Shown here one piece after another: positions 5,976-14,079 of a DNA stretch of 36,450 nt (position 1 is the first letter of the stretch; every line of letters begins with the position of its first letter). The notes below the pieces were generated by a model, which worked only from the letters and a program-made list of their open reading frames with translations, was not told the origin of the DNA and ran no database searches. Made by a program: the position numbers and the translations under genes. Origin of the DNA: Mayfieldus sp038329895 (GTDB lineage Bacteria > Actinomycetota > Thermoleophilia > Solirubrobacterales > 70-9); the NCBI GenBank assembly GCA_038329895.1, contig JBBQNM010000018.1, positions 1 to 36,450 on the forward strand, read 5' to 3'.

Positions 5976-6829
5976 CAACCGGCGCTTTCGAGCCGTTCGG
6001 CGAGCCGATTCATTCCGCGCTCACGGGCAGCGGCCGCGGCGGCGTCCCAATCGGTGGGCCGATCGGGCGGACGCTTGACCCCGGCGTCCTGAAGCATCGC
6101 GATCTGCTTGTAGGCGAGCAGATCCTCGCGGTGCTCGGTCAGTTCCCCGCGCAGGCGCGGGCGGGTCTCGCGTATCGCCCCGTCGAGGACCGCCTCGAGC
6201 GAGCCGTCGCGGCGCAGCAGCTCGGCGGCGGTCTTCTCCCCGACCCCCTTTGCCCCCGGTATGCCATCCGAGGGGTCGCCGCGCAGGGCGATGAAGTCGG
6301 GGACCAGCTCAGGCGGAACGCCATAGCGGCGCTTGACCTCATTCGGGCCCATCTGCTCGGCGCCCCTGACCCCGGTGCGGACGTAGAGCACGGTGACCCG
6401 CTCGTTCGCGCACTGGAACATGTCGCGGTCGCCGGTCAAGAGCAGGGCCCGCCCGCCCGCCTCGGCCTCCAGGCGCGCATAGGTCCCGAGCAGGTCGTCG
6501 GCCTCCAGGGACTCGTGGCTTACGACCGTCCATCCGAATGCCTCGAAGAAGTCGCGGCTGTCGGTCCACTGCGGTGCGAGCTCCGCGGGCAGCTCGTCGC
6601 GGTCCGCGTGGTAGTCGGGAAACAGCTCGACCCGGTAATGAGCCGCATCGGGCCCGAAGCAGAGGACGACCGCGCGCGGCTCATGCGTCTCGACCTCGGC
6701 GAGGATCAGGTTTGCGGCACCGAGCAGCGCATTGACCGGCTGGCCGTCCTGCCCCTTGATCGAGCTCGGCAGCGCGTAGAAGGCCCGAAAGAGCATCGAC
6801 GGCGCATCGACTACAAGCAGCGGCGGCAT
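5975..6829 (-). CDS. Stand-alone 5'-3' exonuclease (FEN/Pol I N-terminal type)
   Basis: 284 aa from the ATG at 6829 (GGCGGA before it). It matches the 5' nuclease domain of DNA polymerase I without the polymerase. Metal-binding acids are visible: D8 (VVDAPSMLFRAFYAL), E109-D111-D112 (SLEADDLLG), D134 and D136 (TGDRDMFQ), D185 and D188 (RGDPSDGIPG). The helix-hairpin-helix GIPGAKGVGEKTAAELL (189-205) binds DNA. Such enzymes trim flaps and RNA primers. The final 60 residues are Arg/Ala-rich. It is followed by a coupled small basic gene. Confidence 0.92.
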   Translation of the reverse strand: MPPLLVVDAPSMLFRAFYALPSSIKGQDGQPVNALLGAANLILAEVETHEPRAVVLCFGPDAAHYRVELFPDYHADRDELPAELAPQWTDSRDFFEAFGWTVVSHESLEADDLLGTYARLEAEAGGRALLLTGDRDMFQCANERVTVLYVRTGVRGAEQMGPNEVKRRYGVPPELVPDFIALRGDPSDGIPGAKGVGEKTAAELLRRDGSLEAVLDGAIRETRPRLRGELTEHREDLLAYKQIAMLQDAGVKRPPDRPTDWDAAAAAARERGMNRLAERLESAG

Positions 6830-6857
6830 TCCGCCAGTATCGCCTCCACAGGATGAC

Positions 6858-7637
6858 CTATGACGCGAGCCTGACCACAGCACCGGCATAGCGGCGGAGG
6901 CTGTCGGACGACGGGCTCTGTGGCGGCAATTCGACCACGAACCCCGTTGTGCCGCGGAGCCGGTGGTTTTGCCAGCTCGCTGCGCTGCCGGGATATCGAG
7001 TCAGGCGGCGAAGGGGAAGTCCGACGAGCCGCGCGAACCTCCGCTCGACCGCGACGCTTCCGCCCGATTGGTCGACGACCCCGAGCGGCTGATGAAACCA
7101 GATCGTGACCCGGGGGCGGACGCGGAGGATCAACGATCGGGCGATCCTCGACTCAGGCTCAGAGAGGGGCCTCGGCCCCGAGTACTGGAGATCGCCGCGA
7201 GCACCGAGCCGACGCCAGCGCCAGGGGAAATTACGATTGAGGTCGACGCCATTCGCGTTCTGGCGGGTACCCGCCGCCACCCCGTCTGGATTGAGCTCTT
7301 TGACCGTCCAAACAAGCGCTTCCCGTGGCGGGGGTCGCGACACGAGATGCTGGTCGATCATCTGGCCGGCGACCTCGTTGCCGTGGATCACCCCGACCAC
7401 CAGCGCGGCGTGCTCATTGTCGGGGTCGCCAAGCTCTGTCGCGAAGATCGGTCGCCCGCGGACCGAGCGTCCCAGGAAGACGGAGCGATGGACGAGTCGA
7501 TCGGAGGCAATCCTGGGCCGCGCTGGAGTTGGGGAGATGGACCGCGCCGGTCGATCAAAAGGATCGGCAAGCAGCGCGGCGACTGACAATCCCGCTGCCG
7601 TCACCGCAAGCGGTAGCCAGCGCCCCCGCCTGGTCAT
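6858..7637 (-). CDS. Secreted M14 zinc carboxypeptidase (MpaA-like)
   Basis: 259 aa with an N-terminal hydrophobic segment (LPLAVTAAGLSVAALLADP), so probably exported or anchored. Zinc ligands are H85 and E88 (GVIHGNE) and H182 (WFHQP). R125-Q-N-A-N-G-V-D-L-N-R135 is the substrate-carboxylate motif, and E236 (FVVELP) is the catalytic base. The pattern is closest to the murein-peptide amidase branch (MpaA), which cuts the gamma-glutamyl-diaminopimelate bond in peptidoglycan peptides; the exact substrate is inference. The exonuclease gene starts 28 bp downstream on the same strand. Confidence 0.88.
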   Translation of the reverse strand: MTRRGRWLPLAVTAAGLSVAALLADPFDRPARSISPTPARPRIASDRLVHRSVFLGRSVRGRPIFATELGDPDNEHAALVVGVIHGNEVAGQMIDQHLVSRPPPREALVWTVKELNPDGVAAGTRQNANGVDLNRNFPWRWRRLGARGDLQYSGPRPLSEPESRIARSLILRVRPRVTIWFHQPLGVVDQSGGSVAVERRFARLVGLPLRRLTRYPGSAASWQNHRLRGTTGFVVELPPQSPSSDSLRRYAGAVVRLAS

Positions 7638-7663
7638 GGCATGGCGTCCCGGAGGTTGCTCAC
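7634..7663 (-). promoter_or_regulatory. Possible 10-codon leader overlapping the carboxypeptidase start
   Basis: On the minus strand GGAGGAG is followed by GTG, nine further codons and a TGA that overlaps the carboxypeptidase ATG (ATGA). A hairpin GGAGGT-TGCTC-ACCTCC (7651-7667) covers the ribosome binding sequence. This could set translation of the carboxypeptidase. The spacing between GGAGG and the GTG is very short, so the leader may not be translated. Confidence 0.25.
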
Positions 7664-7687
7664 CTCCTCCGAAGCTAGAGCGGCGCC

Positions 7688-8176
7688 TTAAGTCGGGGGT
7701 AAACGGCCGTCAACCGACTGAAGCCGCAAGCGGGTGTGAGCACCCAGCGTCCCGAGCACTGCGCCGAGGGTCCCGGTGATCGCTAGCTGGATCAGTTCGG
7801 GGTGCGGAAGCAGGCCGTGGTCGTCTCCACCCGTGGCATGGTGTCCGATCAAGATGAACCCGCCGAACACAAGCCCGCCGACCACTCCTCGCAATCGGCC
7901 GTGGTGGGGATGGTCGTGCTCGAGCCCGGCGAAGTAGCCACCGAGGGCGGCGACTATCTGCAGGGCTAGAAACAGCGCCCCCGAGCCTCCCAGCAGCGCG
8001 CCGCACAGGAAGCCGAACGCCATCGGCACGATCCCCGCGAGGACAACGCGGATGGCCCACGGCCAATCGAGGAACAACGGCGGCAGTGGCCAGCGCCGGG
8101 CCGGGGCTCCACGGGAGCCGGGCGCTGCCGCGATTCCTGCTGTTCCGCGGCTCGATTTCAAGTTGCGTCGGCGCAA
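7688..8176 (-). CDS. Small polytopic membrane protein, unknown function
   Basis: 162 aa, TTG start chosen for the excellent GGAGGAAGG just upstream and because no ATG precedes the first membrane span. About four hydrophobic spans: near 42-61 (IRVVLAGIVPMAFGFLCGAL), 66-85, 97-113 and 130-146. A His/Asp-rich loop (GLEHDHPHHGR) follows span 2 and another (GHHATGGDDHG) follows span 3; these could bind a metal, which is inference. I do not recognise a family. The TTG lies inside a perfect hairpin at 8162-8177. Confidence 0.75.
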   Translation of the reverse strand: MRRRNLKSSRGTAGIAAAPGSRGAPARRWPLPPLFLDWPWAIRVVLAGIVPMAFGFLCGALLGGSGALFLALQIVAALGGYFAGLEHDHPHHGRLRGVVGGLVFGGFILIGHHATGGDDHGLLPHPELIQLAITGTLGAVLGTLGAHTRLRLQSVDGRLPPT

Positions 8177-8214
8177 CAGCCTTCCTCCGGGCAGTCTATT
8201 CGTGACGCGCGGGG

Positions 8215-9441
8215 CTACCAGCGAACCGGCAGCGTCTTCAGCTGGTTGAGAAACGGCGAGAGGGCCGGGTCCGGCTTGCCCGCCAGCTCGACGTTCGGGA
8301 AGCGCTTCAAGGTCTCCTCGAAGAGGATCCGCAGCTCCAGCCGCGCGAGCGCGGTGCCGAGGCAGAAGTGACGGCCGCCGGCGCCGAATGCCTGGTGCTC
8401 GGGGTTGCGGCGGACGTCGAAGCGGTCCGGGTCCTCAAAGTAGTCCTCGTCGCGGTTGCTCGACACGTACCACATCACCACCTTGTCGCCGTCCTTGATC
8501 GGCTGGCCGGAGATCTCGGTATCCCGTGTCGCGGTGCGCCGGAAGTGGGCGAAGGCCGGGAACATGCGCAGGCACTCCTCGACGGCGCCGGGAATCAGCG
8601 ACGGGTCGTCGATCAGCACCTGCTTCTGATCCGGATTCTCGATCAGCGCCCGCATGCCGCTGGTGTAGGTGGCCTTGGTGCTGTCGTTGCCGGCCGCGAC
8701 AAGGAGGAAGAAGCCCATCACGATCTCGTGCTCCTCGAGGCGCTCACCGTCGATCTCGGCATGGACGAGGACGCTGGTCAGGTCGTCGGTCGGGTCCTCG
8801 CGCCGTTCGGCGATCATCGCCCGGCAGCGCTCGAAAATCTCGGGTAGGTCTCGCGTCAGGATCGCCGGCAGGCCGCCCGGATTCAGATCCGGGTCGCCCA
8901 GCCCGAGCGCGGCATTCATCAGGCTTGCCCAGATCGCGTCGTCCTCCTCGGGGATGCCCATGAAGCTCCCGATCACGCGTGAGACAACCGGCTGCGCAAC
9001 GTCGGTGACCAGATCGCAGCCATCCCGCTCGGCGACGTCGTCGAGGACGCGCTCCGCGATCGCCCTGATTGCGTCCTCGTGCTCGGCGATTCGCTTCGGC
9101 GTGAAGCCGCGCTGGAACAGCATCTTCAGCCGGTCATGCTTCGGCGGGTCCATGGCGATGAACATCGCCCGTGTCAGCTCGAGTGGGATCGCGTGCGTCA
9201 GGCCGGTGACGCCACCGCGCTCGGAGGAGTACGTCTCCCAGTCGAGGCTCACCTCGCGCACGTCGTCGGCGCGCGTGACCGACCAGATTCCCTCCTCCTC
9301 CGGCCAGTCGTTGATCTCGCTCCGGTGGACCGGGCACTCGCCGCGCAGCCGCTTGAAGATCTCGTGGGGAGGGCCTTCGACCCAGTTCTCCGCGTCCGCG
9401 ACTGCAATCTGATCGATCGCCTTCTCCGAGTTCGTCGCCAT
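8215..9441 (-). CDS. Cytochrome P450
   Basis: 408 aa, full length for a soluble bacterial P450. Haem-ligand loop FGAGGRHFCLG with Cys360; K-helix E289-x-x-R292; I-helix oxygen-activation motif AGNDST (250-255), where Asp replaces the more usual Glu. MDPPKHDRLK (97-106) is the conserved C-helix region. The overall pattern resembles the CYP125/CYP142/linalool-hydroxylase group, suggesting a lipophilic substrate such as a sterol, terpenoid or fatty acid. No ferredoxin is adjacent. The ribosome binding site GGAGAGGAG precedes the ATG, and an 18-bp palindrome lies 60 bp upstream of it. Confidence 0.95.
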   Translation of the reverse strand: MATNSEKAIDQIAVADAENWVEGPPHEIFKRLRGECPVHRSEINDWPEEEGIWSVTRADDVREVSLDWETYSSERGGVTGLTHAIPLELTRAMFIAMDPPKHDRLKMLFQRGFTPKRIAEHEDAIRAIAERVLDDVAERDGCDLVTDVAQPVVSRVIGSFMGIPEEDDAIWASLMNAALGLGDPDLNPGGLPAILTRDLPEIFERCRAMIAERREDPTDDLTSVLVHAEIDGERLEEHEIVMGFFLLVAAGNDSTKATYTSGMRALIENPDQKQVLIDDPSLIPGAVEECLRMFPAFAHFRRTATRDTEISGQPIKDGDKVVMWYVSSNRDEDYFEDPDRFDVRRNPEHQAFGAGGRHFCLGTALARLELRILFEETLKRFPNVELAGKPDPALSPFLNQLKTLPVRW

Positions 9442-9500
9442 CCTTGCTCCTCTCCGCGTCGCTGAACCGACGGCTGTCGCCGGGCCGTGTGGTGCAGCGT

Positions 9501-9518
9501 ACTGGCTGCGCAGCCAGT
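9501..9518. promoter_or_regulatory. 18-bp perfect palindrome, candidate operator of the P450 gene
   Basis: ACTGGCTGCGCAGCCAGT reads the same on both strands. It lies 60-77 bp before the P450 start, where a dimeric repressor of the TetR or GntR kind would bind. Its half-sites CTGGC-N6-GCCAG recur at 13926-13941. Confidence 0.5.
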
Positions 9519-9565
9519 CGGCGGGTCAGGCCAGCAGCTCGATTCGAAGGCGACCGCTGCGACCG

Positions 9566-9582
9566 GATCGCTCTTGGCGATC
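9566..9582. terminator. Short hairpin after the esterase gene
   Basis: GATCGC-TCTTG-GCGATC lies 6 bp past the esterase stop (minus strand). There is no T run, so it would be an intrinsic terminator only of the weak actinobacterial kind. Confidence 0.25.
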
Positions 9583-9587
9583 AGCGC

Positions 9588-10595
9588 CTATGGCGTTGGT
9601 GCAGGAAACGACGGGTGCTGGGCGCTCAACCTGGCGGCCTTGCGATCGAAGGACCGGGCAGCGGCGACGGGCTGTCCCTGGGCGTGGGCGAGGTCGAGCA
9701 CGGCGTAGAAGAAGTAGTCGGACTGGGAGACGATCTGGTCGTGGAACTGCACGTAGGGGACGTGGCCGGCGTCGTCGAGCGGCTCGAGGAAGGCGAGAAT
9801 GTGCGCGTTGGAGAGCGCCGAGGCGGTGTCGGCGGACCACTGGTAGGGGACGACCGGATCAGCGGTGCCATGAAAGAGCAGGCCGGGAGCGTCTCCGGGA
9901 CCTGCGAAGACGCCGCCCGGAACTCCCCCGGACAGTGATTGGAACCCGCCCACCGTGGAGGAATAGCCGGGGTTCCCGCTCGAGCCGGTGTCCTCGGAGA
10001 ACAGGCCGACCAGGGTCGCGGTGATCGCGCCAGCCGACGACCCGCCGATCCCGATCCGGCCGGTGTCGATTCGATAGGTCGCCGCTTTGGCGCGCAGCCA
10101 GCGGACCGCCGCCTGGGCGTCGTGCTTGGCCTCCAGCGCCGCCGTCACGCAGGTGCCCGACCCCGCTGTGGAACCGGAGCACGACCCCGGCGGCGCCAGC
10201 AGCCGGTAGTTGATCGAGACCGCCACATAGCCGAGCTTGGCGAATGTGTTTGCCTCGTCAACGATCTCCGGCGAGGTCTTGTCGCCGCAACAGAAGCTGC
10301 CACCGTGCACCCAAACCACCGCCGGCCGCTTGGTCTGGGTGTCGCCGGAGGGTTGATAGAGGTCGAGCTTCAGCGCCACCGGGTTGCCGTTGCCGTCGGG
10401 GGCGCTCCCGTACTGAAGGTCGCGAGTCACTGAGACGCTGTTGAAGACCTGGTCTCGGTAGCGCAGCGGCGAGTCGCCGGGCGGCCTCGGAACCGCGCAC
10501 CCGGCCAGCACCGCCAGCACCAGCACCGCGGCGACCACCGTCGCGAACCTGCGCCAACGATTTGCCGCGACTTCCCTGTCGCTAGACACCGCCAC
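9588..10595 (-). CDS. Alpha/beta-hydrolase lipoprotein, carboxylesterase type
   Basis: 335 aa, GTG start. The N-terminus has an arginine patch, a hydrophobic stretch and a lipobox LAGC, with lipidation expected at C33, so it should sit on the outer face of the membrane. Oxyanion motif HGGS (97-100), nucleophile elbow G185-S-S187-A-G, Asp246 (HGTADPVVP) and His278 (AGHVP) complete the triad of the carboxylesterase/BD-FAE family. Four Cys (102, 103, 139, 149) could form disulphides. TAACGT lies 7 nt before the GTG, suggesting a leaderless message. The P450 gene follows on the same strand after 146 bp. Confidence 0.88.
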   Translation of the reverse strand: MAVSSDREVAANRWRRFATVVAAVLVLAVLAGCAVPRPPGDSPLRYRDQVFNSVSVTRDLQYGSAPDGNGNPVALKLDLYQPSGDTQTKRPAVVWVHGGSFCCGDKTSPEIVDEANTFAKLGYVAVSINYRLLAPPGSCSGSTAGSGTCVTAALEAKHDAQAAVRWLRAKAATYRIDTGRIGIGGSSAGAITATLVGLFSEDTGSSGNPGYSSTVGGFQSLSGGVPGGVFAGPGDAPGLLFHGTADPVVPYQWSADTASALSNAHILAFLEPLDDAGHVPYVQFHDQIVSQSDYFFYAVLDLAHAQGQPVAAARSFDRKAARLSAQHPSFPAPTP

Positions 10596-10602
10596 GATGA
10601 GG

Positions 10603-10608
10603 ACGTTA
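10603..10608 (-). promoter_or_regulatory. -10 box of leaderless esterase transcript
   Basis: TAACGT (minus strand) with a 7-nt gap to the GTG at 10595 fits the TANNNT box of actinobacterial leaderless genes. Confidence 0.4.
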
Positions 10609-10651
10609 TGCGTTCGGGCCCGCGACAGTCAAGCCTTCGGCGACCGATTGC

Positions 10652-10657
10652 TAGGTT
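10652..10657 (+). promoter_or_regulatory. -10 box of leaderless M15 peptidase transcript
   Basis: TAGGTT with an 8-nt gap to the ATG at 10666. It supports that start over the ATG at 10597, which would leave only one base to the divergent esterase gene. Confidence 0.45.
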
Positions 10658-10665
10658 CGAAAGCG

Positions 10666-11355
10666 ATGGCGGCAACCGGAGTGGTCGCTCTAACCCTGGC
10701 CCTGATTGCCTTCGGGGGCGGCATTGTCTCAACAGACTCGTCGAGCGAGGCGGCGATCGTGGCCGATCAGCTGCCACGGTTTCACGGAACTTCGTCGCCG
10801 CTCGATCCCGATACCCGCGACCGCATCCCGGGAAGCTCATGGCACCCAGGCTGCCCCGTCGGGCTCGACGACCTGCGGCTTCTACGCCTCACCTATCTCG
10901 GCTTCGACGGCGAGGCTCACGCCGGCCGGCTGGTCGTCCACAGGGCTGTCGCCGATCCGGTCCGGCACGCGATGCGCTCGCTCTATCGACAGCGCTTCCC
11001 GATCCGGCGCATGAGGCTTGTCGATGCCTACGGCGCCGCCGACCACCGCTCGATGAACGCCGACAACACCTCGGCCTTCAACTGCCGCTTCATCGCCGGC
11101 CAGCCGGGGGTCTGGTCGCAACACGCCTACGGAAAGGCGATCGACATCAACCCGATCGAGAACCCCTACGTGACCGGATCCGGCCACGTATCGCCGCCGG
11201 CAGGAGTGCCCTACGCCGACCGCTCGGGCCGCACGCCGGGTCTGATCCACCGCGGCGACGCGACCGTGCGTGCGTTCACCGCGATCGGCTGGGGATGGGG
11301 CGGAAGCTGGAGCTGGCCCAAGGACTCCCAGCACTTCTCGGCCAACGGCCACTGA
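10666..11355 (+). CDS. M15 family D-Ala-D-Ala carboxypeptidase-like protein
   Basis: 229 aa from the ATG at 10666. The first 25 residues contain one hydrophobic segment (VVALTLALIAFGGGIVS), so it is exported or anchored. The metallopeptidase pattern is SMNADNTSAFNCR, then WSQHAYGKAIDINPIENPY with zinc ligands H153 and D160, and DSQHF with H223. This is the VanY/Peptidase_M15_4 type that trims or cuts peptidoglycan peptides. A disulphide between its two or three Cys is possible. It is convergent with the penicillin acylase gene, only 15 bp away. Confidence 0.88.
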   Translation: MAATGVVALTLALIAFGGGIVSTDSSSEAAIVADQLPRFHGTSSPLDPDTRDRIPGSSWHPGCPVGLDDLRLLRLTYLGFDGEAHAGRLVVHRAVADPVRHAMRSLYRQRFPIRRMRLVDAYGAADHRSMNADNTSAFNCRFIAGQPGVWSQHAYGKAIDINPIENPYVTGSGHVSPPAGVPYADRSGRTPGLIHRGDATVRAFTAIGWGWGGSWSWPKDSQHFSANGH

Positions 11356-11370
11356 CCGGCCGGCGGTTGT

Positions 11371-13869
11371 TCAGCGGTGCGCGTTGAAGGAGATGACCTG
11401 CTGGATGCCGCTCGGCCGGTTGGTGTAGCGGAGCGTCGTCGTCAGCAGGCCGGGGGCGAAGCTGATCCGCTCGCGGACCGCGTCGGAGCGCCAAAGGGTC
11501 GGGTTCGAGGTCCCTTGTGCTGTGGTGAGCGCCGCACCCGCCTGCGCGATCGCCTGCCATACGGCGCTGCGGCAGGCCGTCAGGTTGCCGTTGCCGCAGT
11601 AGCGGTTGTTAAGCGGTTGGGCGACCGGCATCCCGAGCAGGCTGCGGACGTCGCGGTCGAAGTACTGGTACCAGCCGTCGTACTGGCCGCCGGGCGGCAG
11701 GCTGAAGCGCGAGAACAGCGAGTTGAGCTCGTCGAGCTGGGGGCCCAGCTTCGGCGCCATGAAGGCATCGGCGACCAGTGGCCATGACGCATCCATGATC
11801 GCGGCGCCGGGGTCGTCGATCTTGCCGTCGAGGTCGCGGTCGAGGCGGCTGCCGCCGTGATCGCGCCAGGCGGCCAGCAGCATCAGCATCTGCCCCGACT
11901 GGCTGTTCGGCGGCGACGAGCCTTGCAGCAGCCGCACCAGCAGCGGCACGGTGTCGATCGCCCGCACGTCCTGGGTCGCGGCGCCGTTCATCGCCGAGGC
12001 CACCGAGGCCAGGTTCCACCTGCCGTTGTTAGCGAGGCGCGCAAGGTTCTTGTCGAGCAGGTCGACGCGGGCCGCCGAGCCGTTGCCGCCCCAGTTGTCG
12101 TCCGCGGCGCCGAAGCCGTGGGCGGAGATGTTGTTCCAGTTGGTCATCGTGCCGTCGCCGGGGTCGGTGCCGTGGATGTGCTTGCGGGCCGGCAGGAACC
12201 CACGCCACTCGTACTGGCCGGTGCCCTTGGTCGGCAGGCCGGGGTCGACGTCGCGGTCGCGAAGCGGCAGCCTTCCGGAGGTGAACAGAGCGATGTGCTT
12301 GCTGTCGATGTAGAACGAGTTGAAGGTCTGGGGCGTGAGCGAGGCGGCCTTGAAGAACGACCGTGGGCTGTCGACGCGGCCGGTCGAGAGGCGGCGGAAG
12401 AAGAGCTGGTCGACGACGTCCTTGCCGTAGCTGGAGCGCTTGCGGGAGATCGCGATCTTGGTCCCGTTGACGGTCGCGTAGCCGATCACCGGGCCATGTA
12501 CGGTGGTCAGGAAGCTGACCGCCTTCCCGGCCAGAGTGCCGGCGTCGAAGCGCTGCATCGCCAGGCAGCGACCGCGGAAGAGGTACTTCTGGTCGCTGCC
12601 GCCGCACAGCGTCTCGGCGTACTGGTCGATGATGTCGCCGCTCGACGAGGTGAGGGTGGTCGCGAAGTCAGGCCCCCGGCCGATCAACATGTAGCCGGGG
12701 AAGGGGACCGAGGTCGCGCCGCGCCAGACCAGACCGGGCGCGTGCATGTCGATCTCGTAGGTGAGGCCGGGGTAGAAGTAGCCGATCTGCGGCCCGCCGA
12801 CCATCAACGGGTGCCCGGTCTCGGAGTGATTGGCGGTGATCATCAGCGTGTTGCTGGCCTGGGTCCGCGGCTTCGGCGCCGAGCCGACCTCTCGGGCGAG
12901 CCTCGCGGCAACCGAGGGAGTCGCCTGGAAGCTGCCGGGGTCGAGGATGACGCTGCCGTTTGCCTTCGCCGGTATGCGCCCGTAGTCGAAGCGCTCGTCG
13001 ATCGAGGTTGGGCTGCCCTCGTTCTTGAACTGGCGCAGGTCGTTGAAGATGCTCATGCCCTGGCTGCTGCCGAGGCGATTCACGAGGCCGCCGAGGAACT
13101 GGGAGCGGCGTGCCTCGTCGCCACCGCCCTCGCCGACGAACTGGCCCTTCAGTGCGTTGAGGGCATAGACGTCGTTGCGCGTCCACGGCGCGGTCGTGGG
13201 GCTGTTGGCGGCCAGGTATGCGTTGATGCCGGAAATGAAGACGTCGATGTCGTGGAGCACGGCGCGGCCCTGGTGCCCGTAGCGCAGCAAGGCCCGGGTC
13301 TGCTTTGCGATCTCGGTCTCGGTCTGCTGGCTGGGCTGGAAGTTCTGTAGGCCGACGATCAGGTCGAGGGCGCTGAGCCCGGGAGCGTCGATCGCCGCGA
13401 CGCGGGCGTTGTTGCGGGCCTGCTGGAGCAGCAGGCCGCGGTCCTCGGCGCCGATCCAACCGGCGGCCCAGGTTCCGCCGTCGTGGGTGGTCGCGTTGAC
13501 GTGGGGAACGTGGAACTGATCGCGAGTGATCGTCACGCCCGCTCGCGGGACGGGCTCGTTCGTACCCGGACCGGACGTGTCGAGGCCGAAGCGCTCGGTC
13601 TTGAAGTAGGTGGTCAGGTCGGAGTTGGTGACCTGGTCGAACAGCGGCGTCAGCCCGTCGTACATCAGGGCCTGGCGGTTGGCGTCGGGCGCGACGGGCA
13701 GCCCTCCCAGCTGCCCGGAGGGGATGACGTTGAGCGACGTCTGCGCGTAGTCGCGGTCGAGGGGGCCGGGGTGGTGATGGTGGTGATGCCCCCGGTGCGC
13801 CTGGGCGGGGATCGCCATCACGCCGGTCAGCGCGAGCATCCATGCCATGACGATCACCAAACGCCGCAT
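11371..13869 (-). CDS. Secreted penicillin acylase family Ntn-hydrolase
   Basis: 832 aa. The signal peptide MRRLVIVMAWMLALTGVMA..AQA is followed at once by HRGHHHHHHPG, a natural six-histidine run at 28-33. GVTITRDQFHVPHVNA and GWIGAEDRGLLLQQARNNARV are the alpha-subunit marks. The autoprocessing site should be before S339 (TQA-SNTLMI), which becomes the N-terminal nucleophile of the beta subunit. HGPVIGYA and FYPGLTYEIDMHAPGL fit the beta subunit. Members cleave amides such as beta-lactam side chains, acyl-homoserine lactones or lipopeptides; the substrate is unknown. GGAGGAGAGAG precedes the ATG. Confidence 0.9.
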   Translation of the reverse strand: MRRLVIVMAWMLALTGVMAIPAQAHRGHHHHHHPGPLDRDYAQTSLNVIPSGQLGGLPVAPDANRQALMYDGLTPLFDQVTNSDLTTYFKTERFGLDTSGPGTNEPVPRAGVTITRDQFHVPHVNATTHDGGTWAAGWIGAEDRGLLLQQARNNARVAAIDAPGLSALDLIVGLQNFQPSQQTETEIAKQTRALLRYGHQGRAVLHDIDVFISGINAYLAANSPTTAPWTRNDVYALNALKGQFVGEGGGDEARRSQFLGGLVNRLGSSQGMSIFNDLRQFKNEGSPTSIDERFDYGRIPAKANGSVILDPGSFQATPSVAARLAREVGSAPKPRTQASNTLMITANHSETGHPLMVGGPQIGYFYPGLTYEIDMHAPGLVWRGATSVPFPGYMLIGRGPDFATTLTSSSGDIIDQYAETLCGGSDQKYLFRGRCLAMQRFDAGTLAGKAVSFLTTVHGPVIGYATVNGTKIAISRKRSSYGKDVVDQLFFRRLSTGRVDSPRSFFKAASLTPQTFNSFYIDSKHIALFTSGRLPLRDRDVDPGLPTKGTGQYEWRGFLPARKHIHGTDPGDGTMTNWNNISAHGFGAADDNWGGNGSAARVDLLDKNLARLANNGRWNLASVASAMNGAATQDVRAIDTVPLLVRLLQGSSPPNSQSGQMLMLLAAWRDHGGSRLDRDLDGKIDDPGAAIMDASWPLVADAFMAPKLGPQLDELNSLFSRFSLPPGGQYDGWYQYFDRDVRSLLGMPVAQPLNNRYCGNGNLTACRSAVWQAIAQAGAALTTAQGTSNPTLWRSDAVRERISFAPGLLTTTLRYTNRPSGIQQVISFNAHR

Positions 13870-13925
13870 CTCTCTCCTCCGACGACCAGTCCCTGACGGC
13901 TTTCGCGGCCGACCCTACCATGCAA

Positions 13926-13941
13926 CTGGCCGGCCGGCCAG
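13926..13941. promoter_or_regulatory. 16-bp perfect palindrome between divergent genes, candidate operator
   Basis: CTGGCCGGCCGGCCAG is self-complementary and lies in the 210-bp gap between the penicillin acylase and GMC oxidoreductase genes. It shares the half-sites CTGGC-N6-GCCAG with the palindrome at 9501-9518. A TAGGGT box at 13912-13917 (minus strand) is next to it, so a protein bound here could block the acylase promoter. Confidence 0.45.
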
Positions 13942-14019
13942 CAGATCTCCAGACCTCTTACCCAATAGTCAGTGGATGCCTCCGACAGAATCGGCAAACT
14001 GCCCCCCGGTTCACGGCGG

Positions 14020-14043
14020 CGGCGGCGCCGCGCGGCGCCGCCG
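14020..14043. repeat. GC-rich hairpin upstream of the GMC oxidoreductase
   Basis: Perfect 10-bp arms CGGCGGCGCC/GGCGCCGCCG around GCGC. It lies upstream of the TAGGCT box, so it is unlikely to be in the message. It lacks the TGACATG spacer of the repeats at 20571-20752. Confidence 0.4.
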
Positions 14044-14065
14044 TAGAGGCGATTTGCGGCTGCGG

Positions 14066-14071
14066 TAGGCT
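14066..14071 (+). promoter_or_regulatory. -10 box of leaderless GMC oxidoreductase transcript
   Basis: TAGGCT with an 8-nt gap to the GTG at 14080; no Shine-Dalgarno is present in between. Confidence 0.4.
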
Positions 14072-14079
14072 CGCCTCCG

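Noticed and set aside
11857..13921. Long open frames antisense or out of frame to the penicillin acylase gene
   Set aside because: Low-complexity Arg/Val/Ala products typical of high-GC shadow frames; the acylase frame has signal peptide, processing site and family motifs.
14020..14043. Hairpin upstream of the GMC oxidoreductase as a member of the repeat family
   Set aside because: It lacks the TTGCGG and TGACATG elements and has a different loop.
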